Source of the DNA: Fonticula-like sp. SCN 57-25
Taxonomy: Eukaryota > Nucleariida > Rotosphaerida
DNA length: 21,173 nt
NCBI GenBank assembly: GCA_001724245.1
Contig: MEDX01000086.1
Span: 1-21,173, forward strand
Direction of reading: 5' to 3'
Each line of letters opens with the position of its first letter. The stretch's first letter is position 1. A program made the position numbers and the translations under genes. Below the pieces are notes generated by a model that did not search any database, was not told the origin of the DNA, and saw only the letters and a program-made list of their open reading frames with translations. Below are positions 1-10,900 of the stretch, piece after piece.

Positions 1-1
1 A

Positions 2-199
2 GCCGAGGCCACCGCCCCATTCACCGCCTCGCGTTTACGCCGGCTGAGATACAATAACCACGCCGAGCTCCCACAAAGCGCCCTACACCCACCCGTGGCG
101 ACGTCTGCACGCCCCATTCAAGATCGCGCGCCAACAGGGATCGTGCCGCGTTTTGTCCGCTTTATTGAACATGTGTGCTACGATGTATCGAAGGTACAG
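2..199 (+). pseudogene. Possible importin-alpha (ARM repeat) fragment, relic or gene end
   Basis: The plus-strand frame from position 2 to the TAA near 197-199 is open, with no ATG near its start. Around 100-165 it encodes a stretch containing ARPIQD and then TGIVPRFVRFI. This resembles the first armadillo repeat of importin-alpha proteins, whose family pattern is roughly PPI..VI..G(V/I)VPRFV.FL. Nothing upstream in the frame matches the repeat's usual preceding helix. The downstream LQFEAAW helix is absent, and there is no room for further exons before the oppositely oriented peptidase gene. It could be a decayed duplicate, the edge of a gene whose other exons lie left of the window, or chance similarity over about 20 residues. 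Confidence 0.25.
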
Positions 200-237
200 T
201 AAGGATAGTATGGAATACCATATATGCATGCTGGGCT

Positions 238-307
238 GTAGCACAAATTGAATAATCATAATATACAATCAGGCCAATTTTACACTGACGTAACACGAAT
301 TGAATAA
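238..307. repeat. Pair of imperfect 18-bp direct repeats
   Basis: Two copies of GTARCACRAATTGAATAA lie at 238-255 and 290-307. They match at 16 of 18 positions and are offset by 52 bp. Both lie just downstream of the peptidase stop when read on the minus strand, within its likely 3' UTR. The function is unknown. A local duplication or an RNA-processing element are both possible. Confidence 0.6.
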
Positions 308-331
308 GCGCCCCAATCATGGAGGCAAAGG

Positions 332-2542
332 TTATCGACCAATCTGAGAAATCAAAAAAGAGAGAAACTCGGCAGAATGATGCGCATTTGCCTCGCTGCC
401 CCCCGTGGGGCCATAGTGGTCCCCCGATTCATCCGAGCGAATCAAAACTGGTCGATTTGCAAGGTAGCCGTCGGCGGCGCAGGCCTGCAGTTGCGCGCCA
501 TAAACGTGCGGCATCCACGGAGGCACACGGTAGTCTCCCTCCGCCGCGTACATCCAAATTGCTGCCAAGTGATGTTAAAATTACAATCACCAACATTCGC
601 ACGTTCAAAACGTACCAGGATACGCTGCGCTTCTATGAATGTTCTCCACTGGGCTAATGCTGCGCACATTCTCGCGAGCAACCGTATCGTTCAAAATATC
701 TCCCCACTCGGTAACATCCGTGGCTGCCAGCGGAAGCGACGGGTCACCCAGCCCGCCAATCAAGTCAACAAATGGCGATATCATCACAGCGGCGCGGAAC
801 GCAGACGGCGCTGAATTAATTGCGGCGCCAAGGAGCGCAGCTCCCGCACTGTGCGACATGGCGGCCACGCGGCCCCCTGACACGCCAGACAGATATTGAG
901 CAGCATTGAGCAGCTGATCAATCCGTTGCGTGTGTGCCAGGCCTCGAGCGGGCCCTTCTGCCACGTGTGCAAACACGATGCTCCACCCGCGCAACATCAG
1001 CGGAACAAATGAAAAGCGATAGTCGAGCGAAATCGGCTCGCCGTAGCAGCCGTATGATACGAGAAGAGCTGGCTGCTTGGCGCTGCCCGACGACGGTACA
1101 GGCTCCGTTCCAGCAATGGAGAGGGAAAGTTGCCCGGGAAGCGTAACCGTGTGCAGCCGTCCCTGCTCCTCGAGGACGGCGGCAATGCCAGGGTCGAGCT
1201 GCGATGCGCGCCCGCGATCATGCACAGTGCCAATCTCCAGATCAACATCAAGGGTGCGCGCCGCATGCACGGGTGACGAAAACAATAGGCGAACGTGCGG
1301 CGCATCATAGTCGGCGTTGGGGCCAAACGCCAGCGAGCCGACTGGCGGTAGGGAGAGGTCCGGGATCGATCGCTCGCCGGTGCGCAGATCAACGATGCAG
1401 AGCGTAGAGGCGCCCTTACTGAAAAAGCAAGCGCACTTTAGTCGCCTCAACAAAAAAAGCATACACGGAATCGCACCTTTTATAGATCACCGCCACATGA
1501 TTCCGAAACACAGTCGCATCGTCAACGAGATCAACCGACGCTCCCCTTGGTTTCGGCCCCGCCAGTTCGCGATCGCAGTGACCTATGACGCGTTAGCATG
1601 TCGGCGCGCAATAGAGAGCCCCTACCGCTTATCAATGCCGCCGGTGAGTCAGCGAGGACCACGCGAAGGTGTGAGCCGCCGCCCACATTGGTGACGGCTA
1701 CAAAGCCATGGTCCGTGTGCTCGACAAAAAGACGCGCGCCATCCACAAGCTCCGTCATAGGAACAAGGTTCACGAGAGAATGACCGTCGAATATAGAAAC
1801 CTAGAATACAGTGTCAGAAAGGTCGCGAAGGGAAACACGCTCATGTACCTTGCTCGTCGTCGGCGTGTTGCTGTTCACCATAAGAAATCGACCGTTCTTG
1901 GACCGTTGCACATCGACAACAAAGCGTGTGTCCTGCTCCTCGTAAAGCAGCCGCGGACCACGAGCGTCTCCGACCGCTAGTATATACACATGCGATGGGC
2001 GCTTGTCCGCGCCAAGCTGCGAAAACACCACATTCTTGCCGTCCGACGACCACTCGGCACTCACTACATCTCTAACAGGATCCGCAAGCCACTTTGAAGA
2101 CGTCATCGGCAGCTGCGACAGGAAAAGCGTCGAGCCCGAGGCATTCTCAACGCAAAACGCCCCTGCATCTTGGCGCGGCGTCAGTGACATGCGCGCCAGA
2201 TCGGCGCCATGAAATCGTGACCCCACAAAAACGGGCTCTCGCCGAGCAGCACCATCACGCCGCATCCTCCACACATCACCACTCGCTCCATCTGAGCTGT
2301 ACTCGTACACACCATTCTAGGCCTTCCGTCAGAAGACTAACACAGAAAAGCATAAGACGCACCGGCTCGGGCACGGCGCCGCCCCTCACCATCGCACCGA
2401 GCGCGAGATCGCGCATCTCTGAAACCAGCCCCCGATCCAACTGATCATAATATTGTGACACAATCTTGTTCTGCTGACGCATGGCAGCGGCTAGGGCTCT
2501 TGGCTGCCGGAGCGCTGCCCTCAGGGCGTCAACTCTGGACAT
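332..2542 (-). CDS. OPB: Oligopeptidase B / PREPL-like serine peptidase (family S9A)
   Basis: A cytosolic-type serine oligopeptidase that would cleave short peptides, classically after basic residues. Six exons join in frame: 2542-2363, 2316-1849, 1800-1626, 1582-1477, 1418-616 and 561-332, giving 653 residues. The N-terminal part and the following ~350 residues have the beta-propeller repeats of S9A. The C-terminal alpha/beta-hydrolase domain is clear: SYGCYGE strand, RGW, nucleophile Ser500 in SHSAG, then SPFVD...SLPL...TEWGD, Asp587 in EGDYRVPPW and His626 in SGDHYGP. The spacing of these motifs is that of oligopeptidase B. Length is slightly under the usual 680-720, and the N-terminal leader is short. 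I chose ATG 2542 because an in-frame stop lies a few codons upstream. No signal peptide or membrane segment is visible. The nucleophile motif is SHSAG rather than the usual GGSAGG. One of the acidic residues of the EFEEWG motif linked to basic P1 preference is not conserved (VTEW), so specificity may differ. PREPL is the alternative name. Confidence 0.9.
562..2362 (-). other. Five introns of the peptidase gene
   Basis: Introns inferred from frame continuity and similarity lie at 2317-2362 (GTGCGT...CCTAG), 1801-1848 (GTACAT...TTCTAG, with a CTGAC branch-like site), 1583-1625 (GTAGGG...CATAG, with GCTAAC), 1419-1476 (GTGCGA...TTCAG, with ACTAAA) and 562-615 (GTACGT...GGCAG, with TTTAAC). Their lengths are 46, 48, 43, 58 and 54 nt. 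Removing them restores one uninterrupted S9A protein. The last one is essential, because it brings the catalytic Asp and His exon into frame. Confidence 0.85.
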
Positions 2543-2562
2543 CAGCACAACGAACGCTGCAT
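2542..2562 (-). promoter_or_regulatory. Short upstream ORF abutting the peptidase start
   Basis: On the minus strand an ATG at 2562-2560 opens a six-codon frame ending in a TGA at 2544-2542. The A of this TGA is also the A of the chosen peptidase ATG, giving a TGATG overlap. If the transcript starts further upstream, this could reduce or couple translation of the peptidase by termination and re-initiation. The context of both ATGs is only moderate, so this is inference from position alone. Confidence 0.35.
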
Positions 2563-2785
2563 GAACGATTCACCGCGGGCGAGAACACAGCGACAACACG
2601 TGATTGAAAAGTGACGGTGCAAAATGTACCAAGAACAAAGCCCTACAACGCCTAACCTGCGCTTGACAGGGGAGCTATCAGAGGTGAATGGGCACACAGC
2701 GCAAATCTGCACCAGCTGTTGGTGACTGAAATTGAATGAAATGTATTGAAAAATTAATGAAAAGCTACATCTATAAACGCTCGCT
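2543..2785. other. Intergenic region between the RNF213-like gene and the peptidase gene
   Basis: This stretch of 243 bp separates the TGA of the upstream giant gene from the peptidase ATG; both genes are on the minus strand. The left part would hold the peptidase promoter and 5' UTR, and the AT-rich right part (about 2700-2775) the 3' UTR of the RNF213-like gene. I see no clear TATA box or AATAAA signal, and no RNA gene. Confidence 0.6.
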
Positions 2786-4920
2786 TCATGCATTTGAATC
2801 GAGCGCGCGTGAGACCTGGCGGTAGATCGCCTTGAGGTGCTCCATCGAATTTTGGGCCATTTTCTCCGTAAACGCCGAGAACGAGCTGGCGGGCACAAAC
2901 GCGTGCATGGAAGGGTACTTGTTGTCGTTCCCCTTGAGGACCTCGAGCGAGTTGACACCCGGGTACTGGTTGCAGAGCGTCAAGGCAACCTCAAAGAGGT
3001 ACTCGTAAAGGTCAGTCAGGTCGTCCCTCGCGGCGTCTGCGGGAATCCCCTGAGTCTGCAGGCTCCTATCATTTTCGGGGACATCGCGGAGCTCGTGCAG
3101 TTTTGAATGGAGGCGGCTACGCGTGGCCTTTTCCAAGGCGTCCTTGCAAGCGTCGGATTGGAGGATATGGTACGGCATGCGGCGAAGGATGGCAGCGTCA
3201 GCCGGGGGGAGGGTGCACTCCGGAAGCAGGTCCGCAAGGCCCAAGTGCTCAATCGTCCACTGGTTCGGCGACGCAGTGCGCGTCTGGTTCGACTTGACGG
3301 CGTTCGCAATAACACCCTTGATGTCCGAGATGTACACGAACGTCGTCGTCAGGTCCTCCACGGCGGCCCGCGCGAGGAAGGCGGAGAAGTCGCCAGGCAG
3401 CACCAGGGTCTGGGCCGACGACGACGGCGGCGGAGGCAAAATTTCTGACGCGCGTCTCTGCGAGACTGTACCTTCCGCGGCAGCGCTCACGAAAACAGCA
3501 TCGGTCTATAGGCGGCAACGTGAGCACGTGCTCAAGCACATGAGATAATCTGTGTCAACGTACCGGCCGTTGGTATGCGCCTCTGACGTTGGAGAGCTGG
3601 CCGAGCAGCGCCGAAATGCCGGCGGCGCGCTCGTCGTTCTGGAACAGCTCACCAATCTCGGGCACTGCAAACTGCGACAGCTTGCCGTCGCCCACGATGG
3701 CAGCGAGCTGCTGCTCGGTGGGCGAGAGGTCGGCCGGAATGGACTCGAGCAGCCGCGCGTCGTCACCAGGCAAGTCGCCAACGTCCTTGGCAAGCTGGCG
3801 CAGGTGGGAGAGCGCCACCAGCCATGCGTGCATGTCTTTGGGCGAGGACTCGGCGCGGCGGAGGCTCTCCGCCACAAAGTGCAGTCGAACAATGCGGCTG
3901 ACCATGCTCGCCACAACGGACGACGAGCTCAGGTGATCATCGAGGCAAATGGTGCGGGCGACCGGCTCGCGAACTAGCGAATCTGTGTTAAAAAACATGC
4001 GCGGCGGCATCCATGGCATCCGTACTAAATCCTCCGCTCGCGAGGGGCGGCAAGTACGTAAAGAGCGACTTGAATTTGGCGTCAGCCTGCATGCCGTTCA
4101 TCATTGCGATGCGAGAAAAGGCCGTCGTGCTCGGGGGCAAGTTGCGCGCCAGCAAGCGCGCGACGTCGACATTGACGGTATCCGCGAGCGGCGGCGCGTA
4201 GGCTTCCCACGCGTTCTCGGCAGCAAGGATGTCGTTGAAGGCCTGGTGTGCGCTCGTGCTGAGAGACGCGACAGTATCGCCCTTGGTCAGCGCAGAGTAA
4301 AAGGCTGGGTGCGTGCGCAGGCTAAAAAGAGAAAAAAGGCAAAGAGGTCAGGCCAAGAGCATCGCCAAATAAATTGCGCGTACGTGGCCGGCACGGGCAT
4401 GCACTGTACGCTGGTGATTCCCTCCTCTTTAGCATTAATCAGAAGGGGCGGCATCTCGGCGTCGCGGATCAGGCGCAGCGCGGCGCCATACCTTTCGGGC
4501 GACTGCTGGACGGCATAGAGATAGTCCACGGCGAATGAGAGAAGCATGCTGCTGATGACGTTGCGCAAGCTCAAGAAAATCATGTGGTTAAACTTGAGGT
4601 CTAGCTTGCGCGAGAAAATGGGGTCGATGGAAGCCTTCCTGTCACTGCCGTTGGCACTGCTTTGCTCCGCCACCGCGGCCTGCCACGGATACTGAGGCTC
4701 TGTCTGGCGCAGAGCGGACACGAGGCGGCCAAACAGGGCGTCCGTCACCTCGGGACGGCGCAGCATATCTCCGATGTTTTGCAACGGCAACGAAGACCCT
4801 TGGATCGAAATATTTGCCAATACCCGCTTGACAAGCCTGGTCTTGAACTCGTCAATTCCCGCATCATTTCTTTCAAGCGCTTTCTTCAGCACATCCGCGC
4901 GCTCAAGCGCGAGCAGGTCG
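2786..4920 (-). other. Divergent C-terminal region of the RNF213-like protein, in place of the E3 module
   Basis: Exons 25-28 encode roughly residues 3576-4232, after the last recognisable core motif (FFGGWDPVTLEHLHRL). In human RNF213 this is followed by a C3HC4 RING, a large E3 shell and an RZ finger. Here I count only about five cysteines, all isolated (VQCMP, TICLD, PECTL, DACKD, LCNQY), and no paired CxxC or RZ-type C/H pattern. The segment looks mostly helical and acidic to neutral, with a proline/serine run (ILPPPPSSS) near the start of the last exon. I do not recognise a domain in it. Splice joins here are clean, so a RING exon lost by mis-modelling is unlikely but not excluded. Confidence 0.7.
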
Positions 4921-7900
4921 CTGCGTCGACAAAAAGTTAGATTAACATAAACATAACAAGACAGAAGACGAACCGGATCGGGAACGTAAGCCGATGCAGG
5001 TGCTCCAGGGTAACAGGGTCCCAGCCACCGAAAAAGTTGAGGCTCCAATCAGCATTGAGCTTCGCGTCTGCGATGGAAGGAACGGTCATGACAACGGCAA
5101 TAACGCGGTTCACCGCGCCGAATTGCTTGGCCTTGCGAATGGCTTCATCAACGCAGTGGCAGATGAACGAGACCTTCTTGCTGTCCTGGCGGCCGTCGCA
5201 GCGAATAACAAGCGAATGCACCTCCTTGTTCTTATTCTCGACAAACGCCATGACCCTGGACTCGAGCTCGGTCTCGCGGGTAATCTCGGAAATCTCGACA
5301 ATAACGGTGCCTTGGGCTGCCTCGGGGGGTTTGAAGAGCGGAGTCGAAATAGGCGACTTGGTCAGCACGACCTTGCGCGCAATGCGGGCTGTACTGTCGG
5401 CAACACGCGCGCCGGCCACGGAACCCTCGCGAACAAGGTGCACTTCCGAAAGCGTCGGCGCAGACGACCTCGAATGCTCGAGCAGACCAGCAAGGTCATC
5501 AAAGGGATGCGACTCCGAGTACGCGTTGAGGAATTGTGTCCGCATTTCCGCAGCACCGCGACAAAGAACCGCGGATTCGGGCCACATGAGCGACGAGAGC
5601 AAATTAAAGGCGTGCGTATACTGCTCCTCCGAGGATGCAGAAGGATACTTGCGAACGACAACAGAGGCGATGGAAGGCAGCATCATATTCTCCGAAAAGC
5701 CTGCAAATGTCACTTCGTTCTTACGCGCCAACATCTTCCCCTCTGTGGTCTTGGCCATGCGAAGCCTCGTGATCGTTGTCTTGAGCTTAGAGAGAATATC
5801 AGTCTCCGCAGGCGTTCTGGTGAGCATATCCCACGACACAATGTGCTTCTCAAAGCGGTTGAGGAAGGGCGGCTGCAGGGAAGGAACGTCGCTTGAAGAC
5901 ACCATCACAATACAGCGGAAATTCTCATGAACGACTTGCCAGGGGCTCGAGTACTGGCCGTGAGCAATGTGACAGCATGCTTGCTGGCCAATAAGCTGGT
6001 AGTTCTGGTTCAGCATATCGTAGAGCGCGCCGTAGAGCCGGTCCAGCGACTTGAGGACGACAATGTCGCCGTTCTTCATGCACTCAATCACGCGTGACAC
6101 CTGGCGGAGCACGTAATCATCGCCAGCATCGGCCGGTAGCGGGCTTCCGTGCAAGACAACAAGCTCGGGCCTGCGAGTCTGATGTGCAGGCATATCAAGC
6201 ATACCCAAGAGGGGAACACTGTTGTTTGACTCTGAGATAAGAAGCAGATGCCGAGCCTGTTTGTCCGCCCAATTCATCCGGATGAGCTCCATCGTCGAAA
6301 GTGCGGGATCGGCCTTAAAACCAGGCAAAGGCCCCGCGATGTCTGCAACCACGGCTTCCCTCATGTCATATGCCATCTTCCCCTTACTCATGTCCTACTC
6401 GATTTTAGCATTGCAACATGTCGTTCGCAGACGCGTACCCTGCCACCAAAGTTGCGATCCATCAGCGTGATGATTTGGGAAATGACCTGCTCCGGACGAG
6501 GGTTGCTACCTAGCGCTCCGGCAATGCTCCGGAACATGGAGTAAAAGTCACGGTTGCCGTGAAAATTCGCATTCTCAGTTGCCTGGGTGTACTTGAGGTA
6601 TGCCTTGCTCAGAATTCTACGACGAGAAAAAATGCACATTAGAAAACAAAACCAAACATCAACCAAGACATACCCTGCAAACGTCTTAAACACCTCGCGG
6701 TTCCTGTCGGTCATGGTTACGTTCTTGGTGAACTCTGTCGCGGTTTTGATCAGGTCCTCCTGCGACGGGTCAGAAAGACTGATATGGACAGCGCGGTTCA
6801 TCTTGGCGGCATCGAGCGACCAATTACTGATTCCGACGACCGCCACGCGAGAAGAGTCGCCCGTTTGCCTCGAGCTGATGCTCTGTTCCAGCTTGGAGTG
6901 GAGCACCTTGAGCGGGTTGTGACGCGAGACGTCGGCAAGACCAACTTCGTCCAACAATACCACCGGCTGCTGCTTTGTGTTGTTCTTCAGAAGGCTCTCG
7001 GCCTTTGCGAAAATCTGCGAAACATTCAGACTTAGCACTAAAGTGGAGCGTAGAAAACGGAAGACGCACCTGCAACACGCCCTGGGACGTTGCAGTCTCT
7101 GTCCCCTGGAACGAATAGACGGAGATCGGAGTTATCTTCTTGACAAAGCCGTTGCCCGGCGAATTCGAATTGAGGTTGTTGCGAATGATCTGCATGGAGA
7201 GCGACTTGCTGCTGCCCGGCTTTCCAACGAGGAATACGGGCATCTTGAGCTGGATGCAGGTTGTCAAGATGAACACGTTCTCCAGCAACGCGCGGTTCTT
7301 CGCTGTCGTGCCAACGTTGGCAAGGTACATGTGGTCGATAAGGCCCCTCTGGTAGAACTGGCAAATCCTGGAAAAGGAAACAATGAGTCAAAGTGCAGAA
7401 AGAAACGTGTATAAACGCACTTCATAAACCGGGAATTCTCATATTCCTCAGCCTCACCCGAACCAAACAGAGGCGGAACGGTGATGAATTCCTTAAGTTG
7501 GTTCCACATCATCTGGATAAGTGAAAGGCGGTCCTCGATCCAGTGCAGACGAGCCACATAGCCCACGAACAATGCCAAAAAGAGCGGGCGAAGTTCATGG
7601 AGGGTAGGGAACTGCGCGATTAGCGGATCGGCGCCAAAGGATGTGGCGACGTCATCCTCCTGACAGGTAAAGTGCTGGTAGAGTTCGCTAAAGCGGGCCA
7701 CATCGCGAAGACTCACATTGTACGGCTCCATAAACTTGTCGCGGATCACGTCATGCGCAACGGCGACGATCCGTGCAAGATGCACGTTGCTCAATTTGGT
7801 GCTGCGGTACTTGAGCTGACCCATGCTTCCCTCGATGTACTTGAGCTCGTCTGCGCTTGTGAGCGCGCCAAAATCCCAGATATATTGGAACATAATTTCG

Positions 7901-10900
7901 GGCAGCGGCTGGACAGTGTACACCAACTTGGACATCTAAATGATGACGGTTACTAATCACAGCGAAAAAAACGAATCATCGCATACCTTGTTGGCAATGT
8001 CCTTTGGGGGCTCCAGACCCGCAAGGGGGCGCTTTGGCGTTTCCGCCTTGAGCTTGTAAGGGTTGCAAGCGCCGAGGAAGGTCAGGTTATGCGGGAGCGG
8101 CTGCGACATGTACGACCGGTGGCAGAGGACATCGTTGATGAGGCCCAGGTGACTACACGTGTTGATCTCGTCCAAAAAGACCCAGAGCTCACTGAATTAA
8201 AGCGTCAGCAAAAGAGCAATATCAAATGAAATTTCGTACTCATTGGTCGCCCGCGCCTCCTTGATCTTCTGCTCAATAAGGGCGTGAAGCGACTCCTCGG
8301 TGGTGCCCGCGTGGATATCGCGAACCTCAAAGGTTGCGTGGACAATGTTAGACAAGAATCGAACCAAACTGGTCTTGCCGCAACCTGTCTCGCCCATAAT
8401 GATCACAGGGATGCGCGAGCGGATTCGCAAAAGCACCATGCACATCTTTGTAAAGTTGTCATTCGTGAGCTGGTAGGCGTTGAGCTCAGCCGGAAGACGA
8501 GCTATTAAAGCAACAAAAATGAGCATAAGAACCGCGAATCTTGTTCGCAAATGCATACCATCAGGATTGTCGCAGATACACTTAAGAGCATCCAAATAAT
8601 CCGCATGATCTTTCATCTGCTGCTTGCCCATAATACCAGTCAAGAATGCGCGCAAGTTGGCGTCCTTAACTTGTGACATGTCGCCGATGACAGTGACCGT
8701 GGTGCGGCGCATGCCGTGGAACAGGAGCAGCGGGGTCTTGCGAGCGTCGTCGAACGTCTTAAAGGTCTGGAGACGCGATTCCGTGGAAACTTCGCCAGCG
8801 GCATTCCTCTGTAGCGCCTGAGCATCCGATGAAGAGGGTAGCATCAAAGAGATGGTCGACTGGAAAGGGAATGAAATGAGTGACACGCGGTGAGAGATGA
8901 CGCAGCGCAGCGTACCGCAAGAATCTGGTCGACGACAAGTGATCGCATTTTTGATTGGCCCTGGCTCAGCAAGTTCTGCACCGAAAAGAACTCACTGCTC
9001 GCGAAACGAAGCAGCTATGCAGCACATAAACGTCAGCCAATCCGCAAATGTTCCCTGTCAGCAGCGTACCATGTGGCTGCACATGCGAATCACCGACGTA
9101 ACAAGTGCAACTGTCGGCACGGCGTTTCTACCGGCAATCGCTTCATGGACGTGCTTGAAAATCAGCTCCCTTGCGCGGTCAGGTGCGGGCAAACTACGGG
9201 CCGGTCCCTAACACAAGGAGGAAAGTCGTAAGAACAGCGGAATAGCGAGGTCAATTCATACCGGTGCCCCACGAGAATAAATGTCGCTCTGATCGACGAG
9301 AGTGCGCGAGTCGTCGATGCGGAAAGCAAACTCGGTGCGTCCAGTTTTATCAAAGGAAGGTCCTTCAGCGCGCGCATGCAAAAAGTTGGCGACAACTGCA
9401 TTCGGGCTGGTGGGCAGCGAAGATACGCCAAAGCCTGCTTCCACCATCACGGCCTTGTTCTCATTCCAAACGAGCGGCTTCTTCTCGCGGGAAAGGTGAT
9501 GAAGGCACGACAGTTCACTCCAAAGAGGCGGCTCCCCGCCAGCAGCAACTTCAATCATCAACTCCATGAACTCTGAAAAAATGGCCGTCTTTCCTTGAGC
9601 AGAGACATGCCCGAGCATGATGAATTCGAGAAGCGTGTTGTTGAGCGTTGGCGCGTCCGCGACAGCCTGGATATCCAGATGAACACTGCAGTTGACGCCA
9701 AGCCTCAGGGATGAAAACGAGTTGACAAACTTTTGGCGCGCGTTCTCGCCGGACAGTGGAATGTACGCCGAAGCCTACACCATACAACGTTTAGGGATGC
9801 TCAGAAATCCAAATAAGCGTACCTTGCGCGGGCTGCTCGTGAGCTGCAGCTCGCGGATATAGGTTGATTTGCCCGTGCCAGCGTGGCTGGAATAAAATAC
9901 ATGAACGCGCGCAAGACCCTTGGCGAAAAGGGACTGCTGCAAATCCATGATCGATACGCTCTTGAGTAGCTGGTCAACTTCGGGCTCCTCCATGTGCTTG
10001 ATACCCTGCTCGTCAAACAGCAGATGCTGCCCCTTGCCGTCGCGGTCATCATCGGAAACGTACGGAAGTGACAGGACACAGAGCCGCCTGTTCTTGATGT
10101 TCTCCGAAATCAACCTCGCAAGCAGGTCGCGACACTTGTTCGACAGGGCCTCTCCATTAACAAGACTACCAAGATACGTACGGTTAGTCCAGACAACAAG
10201 ATAGGAGGCCGAACGCACCAAAAGAGGCGCGTGGGCTGCTTGTTGCAGCGGTTGAAGAAAATCTTCAACTCGTCTTCCGTCATCTCTGAGTGCGCAAACA
10301 ACAACTATAGCGCAATGTGAGACATGAAGCGAGTCGCTGGATAATGCGCGTACCTCGCCGGGAAGCGGAGGCGATAGAGCCTTGTTGTAGACAGCCATGA
10401 TGGCGGCATACATATCCGGTGCTCTGCCCACCTTCAGGTAGTTTGTCCCGTCCCAGTACTGCGAGGTCCCGGAAGTAAGAGGGCATCGATCGCAAAGGAC
10501 GCTGACAAACACCGACGCTGCAGCGAGAGATGCGCCGCTGGCGGTAGACCAGGCCTGCAATTGGACAGCAGTGAGGACCTTCTTTAGCGACATAGTGGAA
10601 GGTGCAGAAGGAGGTGTCAAACTGCCCTTGGAATCATGAATCGCCTTCTCGATGTTGGCGAGCGTGATGTTGTGACGCGCGCCGTGCGCGTAACGGAACA
10701 TCTGCTCCATGTCGTTCTTGGGATTCGGATCGCTGGAATAAGCAATCTTGCGTGCGAGAGCGCCAATGTTCTGATTGCAACACAAACGTTAAAATAAAAA
10801 CCATACAATACCATGCCATACCATGATCTGAACTGAAGTGAAGTAGTTCAATGTAGGAGCATCCTTTCGAGCAGCGTCGACTCCTTTCTCGTGGCGCTCA

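Larger units (their letters stand above)
1..331. other. Intergenic / 3' flank, no complete gene
   Basis: No complete gene is supported here. The right half (about 170-310) is AT-rich and lies just downstream of the minus-strand peptidase stop at 332, so it probably contains that gene's 3' UTR and polyadenylation region. On the plus strand a frame is open from the left edge (position 2) to a TAA at about 199. Part of it, near 105-165, resembles an importin-alpha armadillo segment and is listed separately. A small minus-strand ORF (83-268) has no recognisable similarity and I do not call it. Confidence 0.6.

Noticed and set aside
4994-5930. Two long overlapping plus-strand ORFs (about 300 residues each) opposite exon 24 of the RNF213-like gene
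   Set aside because: They lie antisense to a clearly conserved exon, show no recognisable motif and have skewed Arg/Ser-rich compositions typical of shadow frames.
7015-7069. Acceptor at GCTAAG (about 7026) for the intron after GVLQ
   Set aside because: It would continue in a frame that loses the VVLLDEVG Walker B; the CGCAG acceptor at 7015 restores it, and GTGCTAAG then serves as the branch site.
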